A program made the position numbers and the translations under genes. A stretch of 25,542 nt of DNA from NCBI GenBank assembly GCA_947169505.1, contig CAMVPZ010000002.1:1-25542 (forward strand). The letters are read 5' to 3'. The notes under the pieces were generated by a model. It had not been told where the DNA came from. It made no database searches and saw only the letters and a list, made by a program, of their open reading frames with translations. Below are positions 1 to 7,274 of this stretch, piece after piece. How positions within the stretch are numbered: position 1 is the first letter of the stretch; each line of letters starts with the position of its first letter. This stretch comes from an uncultured Pseudomonadota bacterium (GTDB lineage: Bacteria > Pseudomonadota > Alphaproteobacteria > Rs-D84).

Positions 1-461
1 GTTTCTTCAACTTTTTCTTCTGTTTCTTCGATTGTTTCGTTTTCCAGAGTTTTTGGTGATTCTTTTGGTGTTTCAGTTGTTGTTTCCGCTTTTATTTCAA
101 TATGACTTTCAATCTGTTCTTCTTTGCGTGGACGACCACGTTTTTTTATGGGTTGTTCAACAACCGATTCGTTTTGAATCTCATTTTCAACGGTTTCTGC
201 GGAAATTTCAGGAATTTTTTCGATTGTTTTATTTTCAGGAATTATTTCTTTGTCTATGATTATTGGTTCGTTTTTTTCAATTGCTGGTTGTTTTTTTATT
301 GTTTGTGTTGCAAAACCGGCATCATCACTGTCCACCGGAACACCAAACAAAACCGTGGTTTTATCAAGGTTTAACGCACTTCTAACCTCTTCAAAAGCAC
401 TGCGAATATCAGCAATATCAAAAACCTCATTTCCAGAAATATATATAATTTTAGTCTTCAT
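1..461 (-). CDS. Glu-rich protein with AT-hook-like motif (partial, C-terminus off the left edge)
   Basis: The minus-strand frame is open from an ATG at 461 to the window edge (153 codons seen). The start has a GAGGGG Shine-Dalgarno-like block about 11 nt upstream. The first ~45 residues look globular (begins MKTKIIYISGNEVFDIADIR). From about residue 55 the protein turns into a low-complexity Glu/Lys/Thr/Pro-rich tail. Residues 106-113 read KKRGRPRK, an AT-hook-like DNA minor-groove binding core. It is transcribed divergently from the DUF4164-like/zapA pair. The family is not recognised. A DNA-binding or nucleoid-associated role is inferred only from the AT-hook core and the charged tail. The C-terminus is missing, so the total length is unknown. 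Confidence 0.75.
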   Translation of the reverse strand, partial: MKTKIIYISGNEVFDIADIRSAFEEVRSALNLDKTTVLFGVPVDSDDAGFATQTIKKQPAIEKNEPIIIDKEIIPENKTIEKIPEISAETVENEIQNESVVEQPIKKRGRPRKEEQIESHIEIKAETTTETPKESPKTLENETIEETEEKVEE

Positions 462-508
462 AAAACAAATCCCCTCATTAAACGAATACATTATATCACA
501 TTTTCCGG

Positions 509-537
509 TTGAACGCATATAAAAAATATCGTAAAAT
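509..537 (+). promoter_or_regulatory. Promoter for the DUF4164-like/zapA pair, predicted leaderless
   Basis: TTGAAC (509-514), a 17-nt spacer, then TAAAAT (532-537). The ATG of the next gene begins 7 nt after the -10 box, where transcription should start, and there is no Shine-Dalgarno sequence. This predicts a leaderless mRNA. Confidence 0.6.
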
Positions 538-543
538 GCAAAT

Positions 544-756
544 ATGGCAGATATCAAAGAACAAATCTTTCAAGAATTGGATTCTTTAGAGACTTTGGCA
601 CAGCATTTGCGTGCCGATGCCCAGTGTGCCAGTAAGCAAACGGATTTAGAAGTTGCGATTTTAACTAAACAGGTTAAAAATTTACGTGAAAGAAATGAAA
701 ATGCACGTGAATTAATTGAAAAATCTGTATCTATACTGGAGAAATTGAAAAAATGA
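544..756 (+). CDS. Small coiled-coil protein upstream of zapA (DUF4164-like)
   Basis: A 70-aa protein with an almost continuous amphipathic helix: Leu/Ile heptads, many Glu and Lys, no hydrophobic membrane segment. Its stop overlaps the zapA start (ATGA, 753-756), so the two are probably translationally coupled. In alphaproteobacteria a short coiled-coil protein of the DUF4164 type is often encoded directly before zapA; length, composition and position all fit. It probably acts with ZapA at the division ring, but that role is inferred from position. The start at 544 is supported by the promoter that ends 6 nt upstream and by the absence of any Shine-Dalgarno sequence. Confidence 0.7.
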   Translation: MADIKEQIFQELDSLETLAQHLRADAQCASKQTDLEVAILTKQVKNLRERNENARELIEKSVSILEKLKK

Positions 757-1034
757 GTGTTGTATCAATACCAATCGTTAATCGAAATTACCCAATGGGC
801 TGTGAAGATGGCCAAGAGGGTCGTCTTATCGAATTGGGACGTATTGTTGATATGCGTGCACGTCAAATTTTGGACAAGATTGGACCATTGCCAGAGGCAT
901 CATTGTTGGCAACACTTTGTATTGTTTTGGTTGATGAAATAAGAAATAAAAAACAAGAACCAACGATTAATGAAGAAGATTTGCGTGAAATATTGGCACG
1001 AATTAAAGAAATCAAACACAAAATTTCATTGTAA
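753..1034 (+). CDS. zapA: Cell division protein ZapA
   Basis: A 93-aa protein of ZapA type. The N-terminal half carries the family signature of a short beta strand followed by YPMGCEDGQEGRL and a helix containing VDMRARQI. The C-terminal half is a long helix that in the family forms the antiparallel coiled-coil tetramer. ZapA cross-links FtsZ protofilaments at the cytoplasmic Z-ring. It overlaps the upstream coiled-coil gene by 4 nt (ATGA) and is followed after 5 nt by the promoter of the next gene. The usual zapA-linked 6S RNA is not seen directly downstream: only 62 nt separate it from the next gene. Confidence 0.85.
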   Translation: MSVVSIPIVNRNYPMGCEDGQEGRLIELGRIVDMRARQILDKIGPLPEASLLATLCIVLVDEIRNKKQEPTINEEDLREILARIKEIKHKISL

Positions 1035-1039
1035 AAAAA

Positions 1040-1067
1040 TTGACTTTGATGATTAATTATTTATGAT
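1040..1067 (+). promoter_or_regulatory. Promoter for the 101-aa protein gene
   Basis: TTGACT (1040-1045), a 16-nt spacer, then TATGAT (1062-1067). It lies 29 nt upstream of the ATG at 1097, which has its own AAGGAG Shine-Dalgarno sequence near 1081. Confidence 0.55.
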
Positions 1068-1096
1068 GCGAATATCTAGCAAGGAGTAAAATTGTC

Positions 1097-1402
1097 ATGA
1101 CAGAATCGGAATATGATGCTTTGAGTCGTAAATATCCTGGTTTAACCATGGAAGAAGTTCAGGGCAAAACAGAAGAAGAAATCAAATATTTGTTTGAACA
1201 CAAAAGATTTCAAAGATGGCTGGATAGAACCGTGCATAATCACAAAAGACTTCGTGAAAGTAGTGTTCGTGTTGAACCACATTTGGACAAAATTATAGAA
1301 CTGTTAGAGTGTGTTGATACCCCAAGGCAACAAAAAAGATTATCTGTGTTTGAAAAAATAAAAATATTGTTTGGTACCAAGATTAAAGAAATATCCAAAT
1401 AA
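1097..1402 (+). CDS. Hypothetical 101-aa protein with LFGTKxKEIxK tail
   Basis: A soluble, charged, mostly helical protein with no signal peptide or membrane segment. The start is supported by an AAGGAG Shine-Dalgarno sequence about 12 nt upstream. The family is not recognised. The last ~13 residues (KILFGTKIKEISK) match the last 13 of the next gene (KRLFGTKAKEIQK), although the rest of the two proteins does not align. It has its own promoter and terminator, so it is monocistronic. The shared basic, amphipathic tail may be a targeting or interaction signal; this is inference. Confidence 0.75.
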   Translation: MTESEYDALSRKYPGLTMEEVQGKTEEEIKYLFEHKRFQRWLDRTVHNHKRLRESSVRVEPHLDKIIELLECVDTPRQQKRLSVFEKIKILFGTKIKEISK

Positions 1403-1428
1403 AAAAACCGTCATTTCGACGGTTTTTG
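1401..1428 (+). terminator. Intrinsic terminator after the 101-aa protein gene
   Basis: AAACCGTC (1405-1412) pairs with GACGGTTT (1418-1425) around a 5-nt loop. A T-run follows, and the A-run in front allows some function in the other direction. Confidence 0.8.
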
Positions 1429-1478
1429 TTTTACTTTATACTTTAAGGTTGTAAAAAATGAAAATTTCATTGTAAGAC

Positions 1479-1507
1479 TTGCTTTTTTGGTATTACTGTG
1501 ATACAAA
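1479..1507 (+). promoter_or_regulatory. Promoter for the 127-aa protein gene
   Basis: TTGCTT (1479-1484), a 17-nt spacer, then TACAAA (1502-1507), 19 nt before the ATG at 1527. The -10 match is moderate. Its position between a terminator and a Shine-Dalgarno sequence supports it. Confidence 0.4.
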
Positions 1508-1526
1508 GCTTCTTAAGAGGTATACC

Positions 1527-1910
1527 ATGAACGTAAAATATGAAAATTCAATAAAAATGACAAATGAACAAATTAATCAAATGGCCAGATATGCTCTTTC
1601 CATATCTGATAAAAACCTGGCTGGACCAGATTGGTATGGTAAATCTATACACGCTGATAAGGGAATCGTTCTTGTTTATGACGGAAATGGGGATTATGTT
1701 TATGATTTCTTTTTGAACGAAGAAAAAATAATTCACCACAAATTAAAAGATTCTTATCAAATGGATGAACAAACAAAAAAAATGGTGAAAAAAGTCATAT
1801 CTGATTATGAAATAATGTATGGAACTGTGGCACAAACAAAAACTTTAACATTTGAAAAAGGGTGGTTAAAAAGATTGTTTGGCACCAAAGCAAAAGAAAT
1901 TCAAAAATAA
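1527..1910 (+). CDS. Hypothetical 127-aa protein with LFGTKxKEIxK tail
   Basis: The start at 1527 is chosen over an upstream TTG at 1479 because AAGAGG lies 7 nt before this ATG and the TTG overlaps a -35 box. The N-terminal ~90 residues look like a small alpha/beta domain, with a strand-rich stretch around GIVLVYDGNGDYVYDFF. A lysine-rich helix follows, then the tail KRLFGTKAKEIQK that it shares with the 101-aa protein upstream. It has no signal peptide or membrane segment. The family is not recognised. It has its own promoter and terminator and converges on gap. Confidence 0.75.
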   Translation: MNVKYENSIKMTNEQINQMARYALSISDKNLAGPDWYGKSIHADKGIVLVYDGNGDYVYDFFLNEEKIIHHKLKDSYQMDEQTKKMVKKVISDYEIMYGTVAQTKTLTFEKGWLKRLFGTKAKEIQK

Positions 1911-1937
1911 AAAACCGGCGGTTGCCGGTTTTTTGTT
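1911..1937. terminator. Bidirectional terminator between the 127-aa gene and gap
   Basis: AAAACCGGC (1911-1919), loop GGTT, GCCGGTTTT (1924-1932), with T-rich sequence beyond the stem on the plus strand and A-rich sequence before it. It serves the two converging genes. Confidence 0.8.
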
Positions 1938-1939
1938 TT

Positions 1940-2938
1940 TTACAATGTTTTTCCAATTACTGTGGCTGTATCGCACATACGGTTTGAAAATCCCCATTCG
2001 TTATCGTACCAAGCGGTCACATGTAATACGTTATCATCAACAACTTTGGTTAATGATGCGTCAAATATTGCACTGTGTGTGTCATGGGTAAAATCAACAG
2101 AAACCAAAGGTGTATCTGTATAACCCAATATATTCGATTGTGCCGCAAACATTACCTTGTTCACAGATTCAGGTGTTGCTTTCTTTTGTATGTTTAACAC
2201 CAATTCAATAACAGAAACGTCGGGTGTTGGAACACGAATTGCGATGCCGTCCATTTTTCCATCCAATTTTGGCAATACCAAACCAATGGCCTTAGCTGCG
2301 CCAGTGCTGGTTGGAATCATAGAAAGGTTTGCCGCACGTGCACGCCGAAAATCTTTGTGATTTTTATCTAATAATTGTTGGTCGCCGGTATAAGCATGCA
2401 CAGTTGTCATCCAACCATTTTTTATACCGAATTTTTTATCCAAGACATTTAACACGGGCGCCAGACAATTTGTAGTACAAGATGCATTTGAAATAATTAA
2501 ATCTTTTTTTGTTATTTTGTTTTCATTTACACCAAATACGATGGTTTTATCTGCACCAACAGATGGGGCAGAAACCAAAACACGTTTTGCACCACAATCT
2601 AAATGAATACGAGCCTTGTCAGCGGCGGTAAACAATCCAGTGCATTCCATAACAATATCGACTTTTAATTGTTTCCATGGAAGTTTTGTTGGGTCTTTTT
2701 CGCATAAACTTTTGATTTTTTGACCGCCAACCAAAATATAATCGCCATTGGTTTTTACAGGCATATTCAACCGCCCATGCACAGAATCATTTTGCAAAAG
2801 ATATGCATTTTCTTCCAATGGCGCCAAATCATTGACAGCCACAAATTCAATATCTTTGCGCCCAGATTCCAAAGCAGAACGTAAAACCAAACGGCCGATA
2901 CGGCCAAAACCATTGATTGCAACACGAATTTTTTTCAT
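1940..2938 (-). CDS. gap: Glyceraldehyde-3-phosphate dehydrogenase (type I)
   Basis: 332 aa, the usual length for the family. It catalyses oxidative phosphorylation of glyceraldehyde-3-phosphate to 1,3-bisphosphoglycerate with NAD(P), in cytosolic glycolysis/gluconeogenesis. Visible features: the N-terminal Rossmann motif INGFGRIGR (residues 9-17), the catalytic cysteine in SNASCTTNCLAP (~150), a catalytic histidine in TVHAYTGDQ (~178), a phosphate-binding segment with STGAAKAI, and the C-terminal WYDNEWGFSNRM. The start is supported by AAGGATT upstream. The gene stands alone between its promoter and a bidirectional terminator; pgk or other glycolytic genes are not adjacent. Cofactor preference cannot be read safely from sequence. 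Confidence 0.97.
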   Translation of the reverse strand: MKKIRVAINGFGRIGRLVLRSALESGRKDIEFVAVNDLAPLEENAYLLQNDSVHGRLNMPVKTNGDYILVGGQKIKSLCEKDPTKLPWKQLKVDIVMECTGLFTAADKARIHLDCGAKRVLVSAPSVGADKTIVFGVNENKITKKDLIISNASCTTNCLAPVLNVLDKKFGIKNGWMTTVHAYTGDQQLLDKNHKDFRRARAANLSMIPTSTGAAKAIGLVLPKLDGKMDGIAIRVPTPDVSVIELVLNIQKKATPESVNKVMFAAQSNILGYTDTPLVSVDFTHDTHSAIFDASLTKVVDDNVLHVTAWYDNEWGFSNRMCDTATVIGKTL

Positions 2939-2963
2939 TTTTAATCCTTTCCTTTATGAAAAC

Positions 2964-2993
2964 ATTTTAACATAAAATACCATAAAAATACAA
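2964..2993 (-). promoter_or_regulatory. gap promoter
   Basis: On the minus strand TTGTAT (2993-2988), an 18-nt spacer, then TAAAAT (2969-2964), 26 nt before the gap start. Confidence 0.5.
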
Positions 2994-3016
2994 TTTGATT
3001 TTTTTGCTGATGTTTC

Positions 3017-3045
3017 TTGCAAATGACAAAACTGGTTTTTATAAT
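3017..3045 (+). promoter_or_regulatory. miaA promoter, predicted leaderless
   Basis: TTGCAA (3017-3022), a 17-nt spacer, then a perfect TATAAT (3040-3045). The ATG at 3053 is 8 nt beyond the -10 box, so transcription should start at or just before the start codon. No Shine-Dalgarno sequence is present. Confidence 0.7.
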
Positions 3046-3052
3046 GATAGAT

Positions 3053-3952
3053 ATGAAAAACAAGGCAATTATTATTACCGGTCCAACTGCTTCGGGTAAA
3101 TCTGATTTTGCCCACAATTTGGCACGTCGTATAAACGGCGCAATTATAAATTGCGACAGTGTGCAAATTTATTCTGGAATTGAAAACATATCTGCATCGC
3201 CTTTTGCGGGATTGGGTGGTTGTCCAAATGAAATAGATGGTGTGCCATATAAATTATTTTCTATTTTGCCGTTGAATGAACACATCAGTGTTGCAGATTA
3301 TTTAAATTTGGCGCATAAAGCAATGGATGAAGTTGTTGCGATGGGCAAGACACCAATATTCGTTGGTGGAACGGGATATTATATAAATGTTTTGGTTAAT
3401 GGAATATCTCAAATCCCAGAGATAAGTGAAAATAACAGAAAACGTGCACGTGATATGGTTAAAAATAATCCAAAAGCGGTTTATAAATTATTACCAAATG
3501 ATTTTGTTAAAACAGATCCACAACGTACAGCACGTGCTTTGGAAGTTTTTTTAGAAACAGGCAAATCTTTGGTCGAATGGCAAAAATTACCACGAAGTGG
3601 GGCTTTGGTGCCGAATGCTTTGAAAATATTGGTTTTACCAAAGCGGGAGATTTTATTAGATAAAATTGCACGTCGTATACCAAAAATGATACATGGGGGT
3701 GCTTTGATCGAAGCAAAAAATATAATCGATAATAATCTTGACGAAACTCGTGCGATTGGCGCAACGCAAATTTGTAAAATGTTGCGTGGCGAATTAACCG
3801 AAAAAGAAGCAATTGATAATTGGATTGTTAAAACAAATCAATATGCCAAACGTCAGCGGACTTGGTTTCGTGGACAATACGATACAGATGTCGAAATACC
3901 GAATGTCCCACAAGACGAAGATGTTGAACGAATTGTTAAAATGATATCTTAA
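3053..3952 (+). CDS. miaA: tRNA dimethylallyltransferase MiaA
   Basis: 299 aa from the ATG at 3053, the usual MiaA length. It transfers the dimethylallyl group from DMAPP to A37 of tRNAs reading UNN codons. Features in order: P-loop GPTASGKS (~9-16), NCDSVQIY (~34-41, where the family has its Asp-Ser-x-Gln-x-Tyr motif), VGGTGYY (~106-112), the tRNA-binding segment TDPQRTARALEV, and a C-terminal KRQRTWFRGQ near the end. Upstream in-frame starts (3017 TTG, 3044 ATG) lie in the promoter, so 3053 is preferred. Its stop overlaps the stop of the opposing kinase gene by 4 nt. Confidence 0.96.
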   Translation: MKNKAIIITGPTASGKSDFAHNLARRINGAIINCDSVQIYSGIENISASPFAGLGGCPNEIDGVPYKLFSILPLNEHISVADYLNLAHKAMDEVVAMGKTPIFVGGTGYYINVLVNGISQIPEISENNRKRARDMVKNNPKAVYKLLPNDFVKTDPQRTARALEVFLETGKSLVEWQKLPRSGALVPNALKILVLPKREILLDKIARRIPKMIHGGALIEAKNIIDNNLDETRAIGATQICKMLRGELTEKEAIDNWIVKTNQYAKRQRTWFRGQYDTDVEIPNVPQDEDVERIVKMIS

Positions 3953-4686
3953 TCTTTTTTGTGTGCTTTGTGTAATATTTGTTGATATGCATCAAAAGTA
4001 CTTTTATCCAAACCGATTTTTTGCATTTTTTTACGAACACGAACCAATCCGTTAAATTCACGTTCGATTTTTTCATAACCCGCCCATTCCCAATCGATTA
4101 TCCCAGTTATAATCATGGTTTTTGGGTCGATTAAAATATTGCTGCACATATCACCGTGATTCCAAGAATACCCAGGTGTTTCAGGCATTTTTCGTAAATC
4201 ATCCAATTCTTTTGGATTGGCCAAAGATTTTTTATATATGAATTCAGCCAATTGTTTGCTGATTTGTTTTTGATATTTTTTTATCTTCCATGTTGGAATA
4301 TCAACCAATATTTTCCCAGGGATTCGCTTAGTTTCATAAAAAACAAAATTGCCCACAGTGAAAAAATTAATTTTTGGAATGTCTATTGTACAAAATGGAC
4401 GTATAGCATCAGTCACACGTTTTTCGTTTTGAAAACGTGTAAATTCCTGGCTTTCATGAACGTGTTTACGAACTTTGAATGTATCATCGTCGATTATAAA
4501 TACCAAAGACCCCCCACCTTTGGCCAAGCGCATTTTTGAAAAGTTTAAATCTGGACGAGCCTTTTTTAATGCGTTTAATTTAGCCCTGTAATCAAAAAGC
4601 ACGATTTTCCGCAAAAAAACCCGCCATTTTTTGATTGGTACAATGGCGAATAATCTGTCGCTGAATTCAAATAACATTTTCCACAT
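3949..4686 (-). CDS. APH/choline-kinase-like phosphotransferase
   Basis: About 245 aa with a protein-kinase-like fold of the aminoglycoside phosphotransferase/choline kinase superfamily. The N-lobe has GGGSLVFIIDDDTFKVRK, with a possible ATP-binding lysine. The C-lobe has the Brenner-type catalytic motif HGDMCSNILID (~170-180) and the metal-binding IIDWEWAG (~195). These catalytic elements look intact. The substrate cannot be told; small sugars, choline-like molecules or LPS components are all possible. The start may be the ATG at 4686 or the in-frame ATG at 4677, since neither has a Shine-Dalgarno sequence. It is divergent from priA and convergent with miaA. Confidence 0.8.
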   Translation of the reverse strand: MWKMLFEFSDRLFAIVPIKKWRVFLRKIVLFDYRAKLNALKKARPDLNFSKMRLAKGGGSLVFIIDDDTFKVRKHVHESQEFTRFQNEKRVTDAIRPFCTIDIPKINFFTVGNFVFYETKRIPGKILVDIPTWKIKKYQKQISKQLAEFIYKKSLANPKELDDLRKMPETPGYSWNHGDMCSNILIDPKTMIITGIIDWEWAGYEKIEREFNGLVRVRKKMQKIGLDKSTFDAYQQILHKAHKKD

Positions 4687-4702
4687 AGTATGTAAATGAT
4701 TA

Positions 4703-4731
4703 TTGAAAAAAAGAAAAAAAACAAGTATTTT
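4703..4731 (+). promoter_or_regulatory. priA promoter, predicted leaderless
   Basis: TTGAAA (4703-4708), a 17-nt spacer, then TATTTT (4726-4731). The ATG at 4738 follows after exactly 6 nt, the same geometry as at 544 and 7571. No Shine-Dalgarno sequence is seen. Confidence 0.6.
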
Positions 4732-4737
4732 GTATAT

Positions 4738-6933
4738 ATGTTCAAATCTGGCGATATTGTAAAAGTTTTAATTCCTAATGTCATAAACACTGGATATGAC
4801 TATCGTTTGAATGAAAATGCAGAAATTGGTGATTTTGTTCGTGTGACGATAATGAACCGGCAATATATTGGTGTGATTATTGGACCAGGCGACAGTGGTT
4901 TGGATAATTCAAAAATAAAACCAATTATTGAAAAGTGCGATTTGAGACATTTGAATGAATTTGATATCAAATGGATATTTAAAATGGCGGCATGGACTTT
5001 GATGACACCGGGGGCTGTATTGCGATTGATTTTGAATGTTCCTGATGCATTTAATCCGCCAAAATACGAACAATTATATACGTATAATTTTGAACATAAA
5101 TCTAAAATGACAGAATCTCGTCAAAGTGTAGCAGACGCTTTTCAATCCAATGATAACGAACCAATGTCTGTTAACGATATTATAAACATTGCGCATGTCA
5201 GTACATCTGTTGTAAAAACAATGATAAAAAACGGTGTTTTGAATGCTACGGAAAAGCGTGAAAAAAATGAAAATGATTTTGTTTATAAATACCATGATAT
5301 GGGAAACATCGTTTTAAATGATGAGCAACAATCAGCAGCGCAAACGTTGGCAAATGCACTGGGCAAAGATGAATTTTCTGTACATTTATTGGATGGAATA
5401 ACCGGTTCTGGTAAAACCCAGGTATATTTTGATGCTGCACTGCGTGCATATAATTCTGGAAAAAGTGTTTTGTTAATGATGCCTGAAATTGCTTTGACTG
5501 CACAATTTATGGACAGATTTAAACAAAGGTTTGGCAATCCGCCTGTTGTCTGGCACAGCAATCTTACATCTGCACGTCGTCGTGATATTTGGCGTGGTGT
5601 TGCACGTGGTGATATCAAGATAGTTGTTGGTACACGAAGCGCTTTGTTTTTACCATGGCAAAATTTGGGGTTAATCGTTGTCGATGAAGAACATGATACT
5701 TCGTATAAACAAGAAGATATGGGAAATTATCATGCACGAGATATGGCGATTTTGCGTGGTAAAATTGCGAATTTTCCGGTTGTTTTGGCCAGTGCTACTC
5801 CATCTGTTGAAACATTATATAACGTGTCGATTGGTAAATATAATCGTATTCGTTTGAATTCCAGATATGGCGGTGCGCAATTACCAGAGATTACAACCAT
5901 CGATATGCGGCAATGCAGACCTGAATCATACAAAATAAACGAAGAAGAAAAAAACGGTAATTTATCACCACAATTATGTGAAGAAATCGGTGAAACTTTG
6001 GCAAAACATAACCAGGTTTTATTATTCATAAACAGACGTGGTTTTGCACCAATTATACAATGCAAAAAATGTGGTTGGGTTGCAGATTGTGGCGATTGTT
6101 CTGTGTCTTTGAATTATCATAAACATTTGAATAAATTATTATGTCATATGTGCGGAAAAACTTCGCCTTTGCCGACTAAATGTCCAAAATGCGGGAATGA
6201 AGTTTCAATGCGTGGGGCAGGTTTGGAAAAAATCGAAGAAGAAATATCAGTCAAATTTCCAAATGCAAAAACCGCTTTGGTGTCAAGCGATACAATTACA
6301 TCACGTGAATCTTTGGAAAGATTGGTTCAAAAAATGGAAAACGGTGAAATTGATATAGTTATTGGAACTCAAATTTTGGCCAAAGGTCACCATTTTCCAA
6401 ATTTGACTTTGGTTGGTGTTGTAGATGCAGATATGGGGTTGTTTGGGACAGATTTTCGTGCAGGTGAACATACTTTTCAACAATTGTTTCAGGTTTCTGG
6501 TCGTGCAGGACGTGGTGCATGCCCGGGAAGGGTGTTATTACAAACCTATCAACCTGAACATCCGGTAATTCGTGCAATTTGTGAATGTAATCGTGATGAT
6601 TTTATGGCCCAAGATATGGAATCACGACGTGCTGCTAAAATGCCGCCTTTTGGGCAATTAACGGCTGTTGTCATAGAAGGCACAAATGAAGCAAAATTAA
6701 AAAAATATTGTGAACAATTGGCAAATTGTGCGCCAAATTTAAACGGTGGAAAGATAATGGGGCCAATCCCGGCACAAATTTATCAAATACGAAATTGGTA
6801 TCGAATAAGATTTTTGGTGTCTGGCGAAAAAAACGCAAATTTGCAACCAATCGTGCGAAATTGGATTGATAAAGTAAAACAACCAACAAACATTCGAATA
6901 AAAATAGATGTCAATCCGCAAAATTTTATGTAA
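4738..6933 (+). CDS. priA: Primosomal protein N', replication restart helicase PriA
   Basis: 731 aa, the normal size. PriA recognises stalled forks and loads the replicative helicase DnaB. An N-terminal DNA-binding domain (~1-190) precedes a superfamily 2 helicase core with GITGSGKTQVY (Walker A), DEEHDTSYKQ (Walker B), SATPS (motif III) and the late motif QVSGRAGRG. The helicase is interrupted by a zinc-binding insert with paired cysteines (CKKCGWVADCGDC, CHMCG, CPKCG). All motifs look intact. The start at 4738 is chosen over 4696 because the upstream ATG would precede the -10 box and add a Lys-rich, unconserved extension. The gene ends at a terminator shared with the opposing small RNA. Confidence 0.97.
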   Translation: MFKSGDIVKVLIPNVINTGYDYRLNENAEIGDFVRVTIMNRQYIGVIIGPGDSGLDNSKIKPIIEKCDLRHLNEFDIKWIFKMAAWTLMTPGAVLRLILNVPDAFNPPKYEQLYTYNFEHKSKMTESRQSVADAFQSNDNEPMSVNDIINIAHVSTSVVKTMIKNGVLNATEKREKNENDFVYKYHDMGNIVLNDEQQSAAQTLANALGKDEFSVHLLDGITGSGKTQVYFDAALRAYNSGKSVLLMMPEIALTAQFMDRFKQRFGNPPVVWHSNLTSARRRDIWRGVARGDIKIVVGTRSALFLPWQNLGLIVVDEEHDTSYKQEDMGNYHARDMAILRGKIANFPVVLASATPSVETLYNVSIGKYNRIRLNSRYGGAQLPEITTIDMRQCRPESYKINEEEKNGNLSPQLCEEIGETLAKHNQVLLFINRRGFAPIIQCKKCGWVADCGDCSVSLNYHKHLNKLLCHMCGKTSPLPTKCPKCGNEVSMRGAGLEKIEEEISVKFPNAKTALVSSDTITSRESLERLVQKMENGEIDIVIGTQILAKGHHFPNLTLVGVVDADMGLFGTDFRAGEHTFQQLFQVSGRAGRGACPGRVLLQTYQPEHPVIRAICECNRDDFMAQDMESRRAAKMPPFGQLTAVVIEGTNEAKLKKYCEQLANCAPNLNGGKIMGPIPAQIYQIRNWYRIRFLVSGEKNANLQPIVRNWIDKVKQPTNIRIKIDVNPQNFM

Positions 6934-7116
6934 AAAAACACCGTCGTTACCGGCGGTATTTTTTCCGGATGCCCTTTGAAAGGAAGGAAAGGAGAAAAAG
7001 AAATAAAGGCATCCCGAACTCTGTTTGGGCCCAAAGTCCAGAGGAGAGAGAATGTAGGAGGGAGTCTGAAAACCCTGGGCCCGATATCGTCAAAAGAAAT
7101 TTCTTTCCCTTGACGA
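6933..7116 (-). ncRNA. Candidate structured small RNA with pyrimidine-rich (anti-Shine-Dalgarno) loops
   Basis: The longest non-coding stretch of the window (6934-7274) holds a minus-strand transcription unit: a promoter at 7150-7122, about 184 nt of structured sequence, and a terminator at its 3' end. Hairpin 1 pairs CGTCAA (7088-7093) with TTGACG (7110-7115). Hairpin 2 is closed by two GGGCCC blocks (7077-7082 with 7027-7032) and an inner CAGA/TCTG pairing; its loop is nearly all C and U and contains CCCTCCT. Hairpin 3 pairs GGATGCC (minus strand, 7014-7008) with GGCATCC (6973-6967) plus three more pairs; its loop is again C/U-rich with CTCCTTTCC. Such loops could pair with ribosome binding sites, as in anti-Shine-Dalgarno sRNAs known from rhizobia. 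A divergent 6S RNA is an alternative. No tmRNA tag or SRP tetraloop motif is seen. Confidence 0.65.
6940..6964. terminator. Bidirectional terminator (priA and opposing small RNA)
   Basis: ACCGTCG (6940-6946) pairs with CGGCGGT (6951-6957) with one G-U pair and loop TTAC. A T-run follows at 6959-6964 on the plus strand, and an A-run at 6932-6938 gives a U-tract on the minus strand. Confidence 0.8.
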
Positions 7117-7121
7117 ATCGA

Positions 7122-7150
7122 AATATAATACACAAAAAGTAATTTGTCAA
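7122..7150 (-). promoter_or_regulatory. Promoter of the candidate small RNA, with a TTTGTCAA direct repeat
   Basis: On the minus strand TTGACA (7150-7145), a 17-nt spacer, then TATATT (7127-7122). A second TTGACA lies 12 nt further upstream, so TTTGTCAA occurs at both 7143-7150 and 7155-7162 on the plus strand. The repeat may be an activator or repressor site, or a doubled -35 element. Confidence 0.65.
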
Positions 7151-7274
7151 GTATTTTGTCAAATTTTTCTTTTGTTTTTTATTTTTTTTAGGAAATCATA
7201 CAAATAAAATATCCCCGTAAAAACCGATAAAATTATACTGTTGAATTGGAAAACCAAACAACAGGAGAAAAACA

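Noticed and set aside
1035..1096. 6S RNA gene after zapA
   Set aside because: Only 62 nt lie between zapA and the next gene, and they carry a promoter and Shine-Dalgarno sequence.
4696..4737. Upstream ATG as the priA start
   Set aside because: It lies before the predicted -10 box and adds a Lys-rich extension; the ATG at 4738 gives a normal PriA N-terminus.
6934..7274. Short open frames across the priA-HTH intergenic region
   Set aside because: They run through strong stem-loops and a promoter/terminator pair and have no ribosome binding site or protein-like composition.
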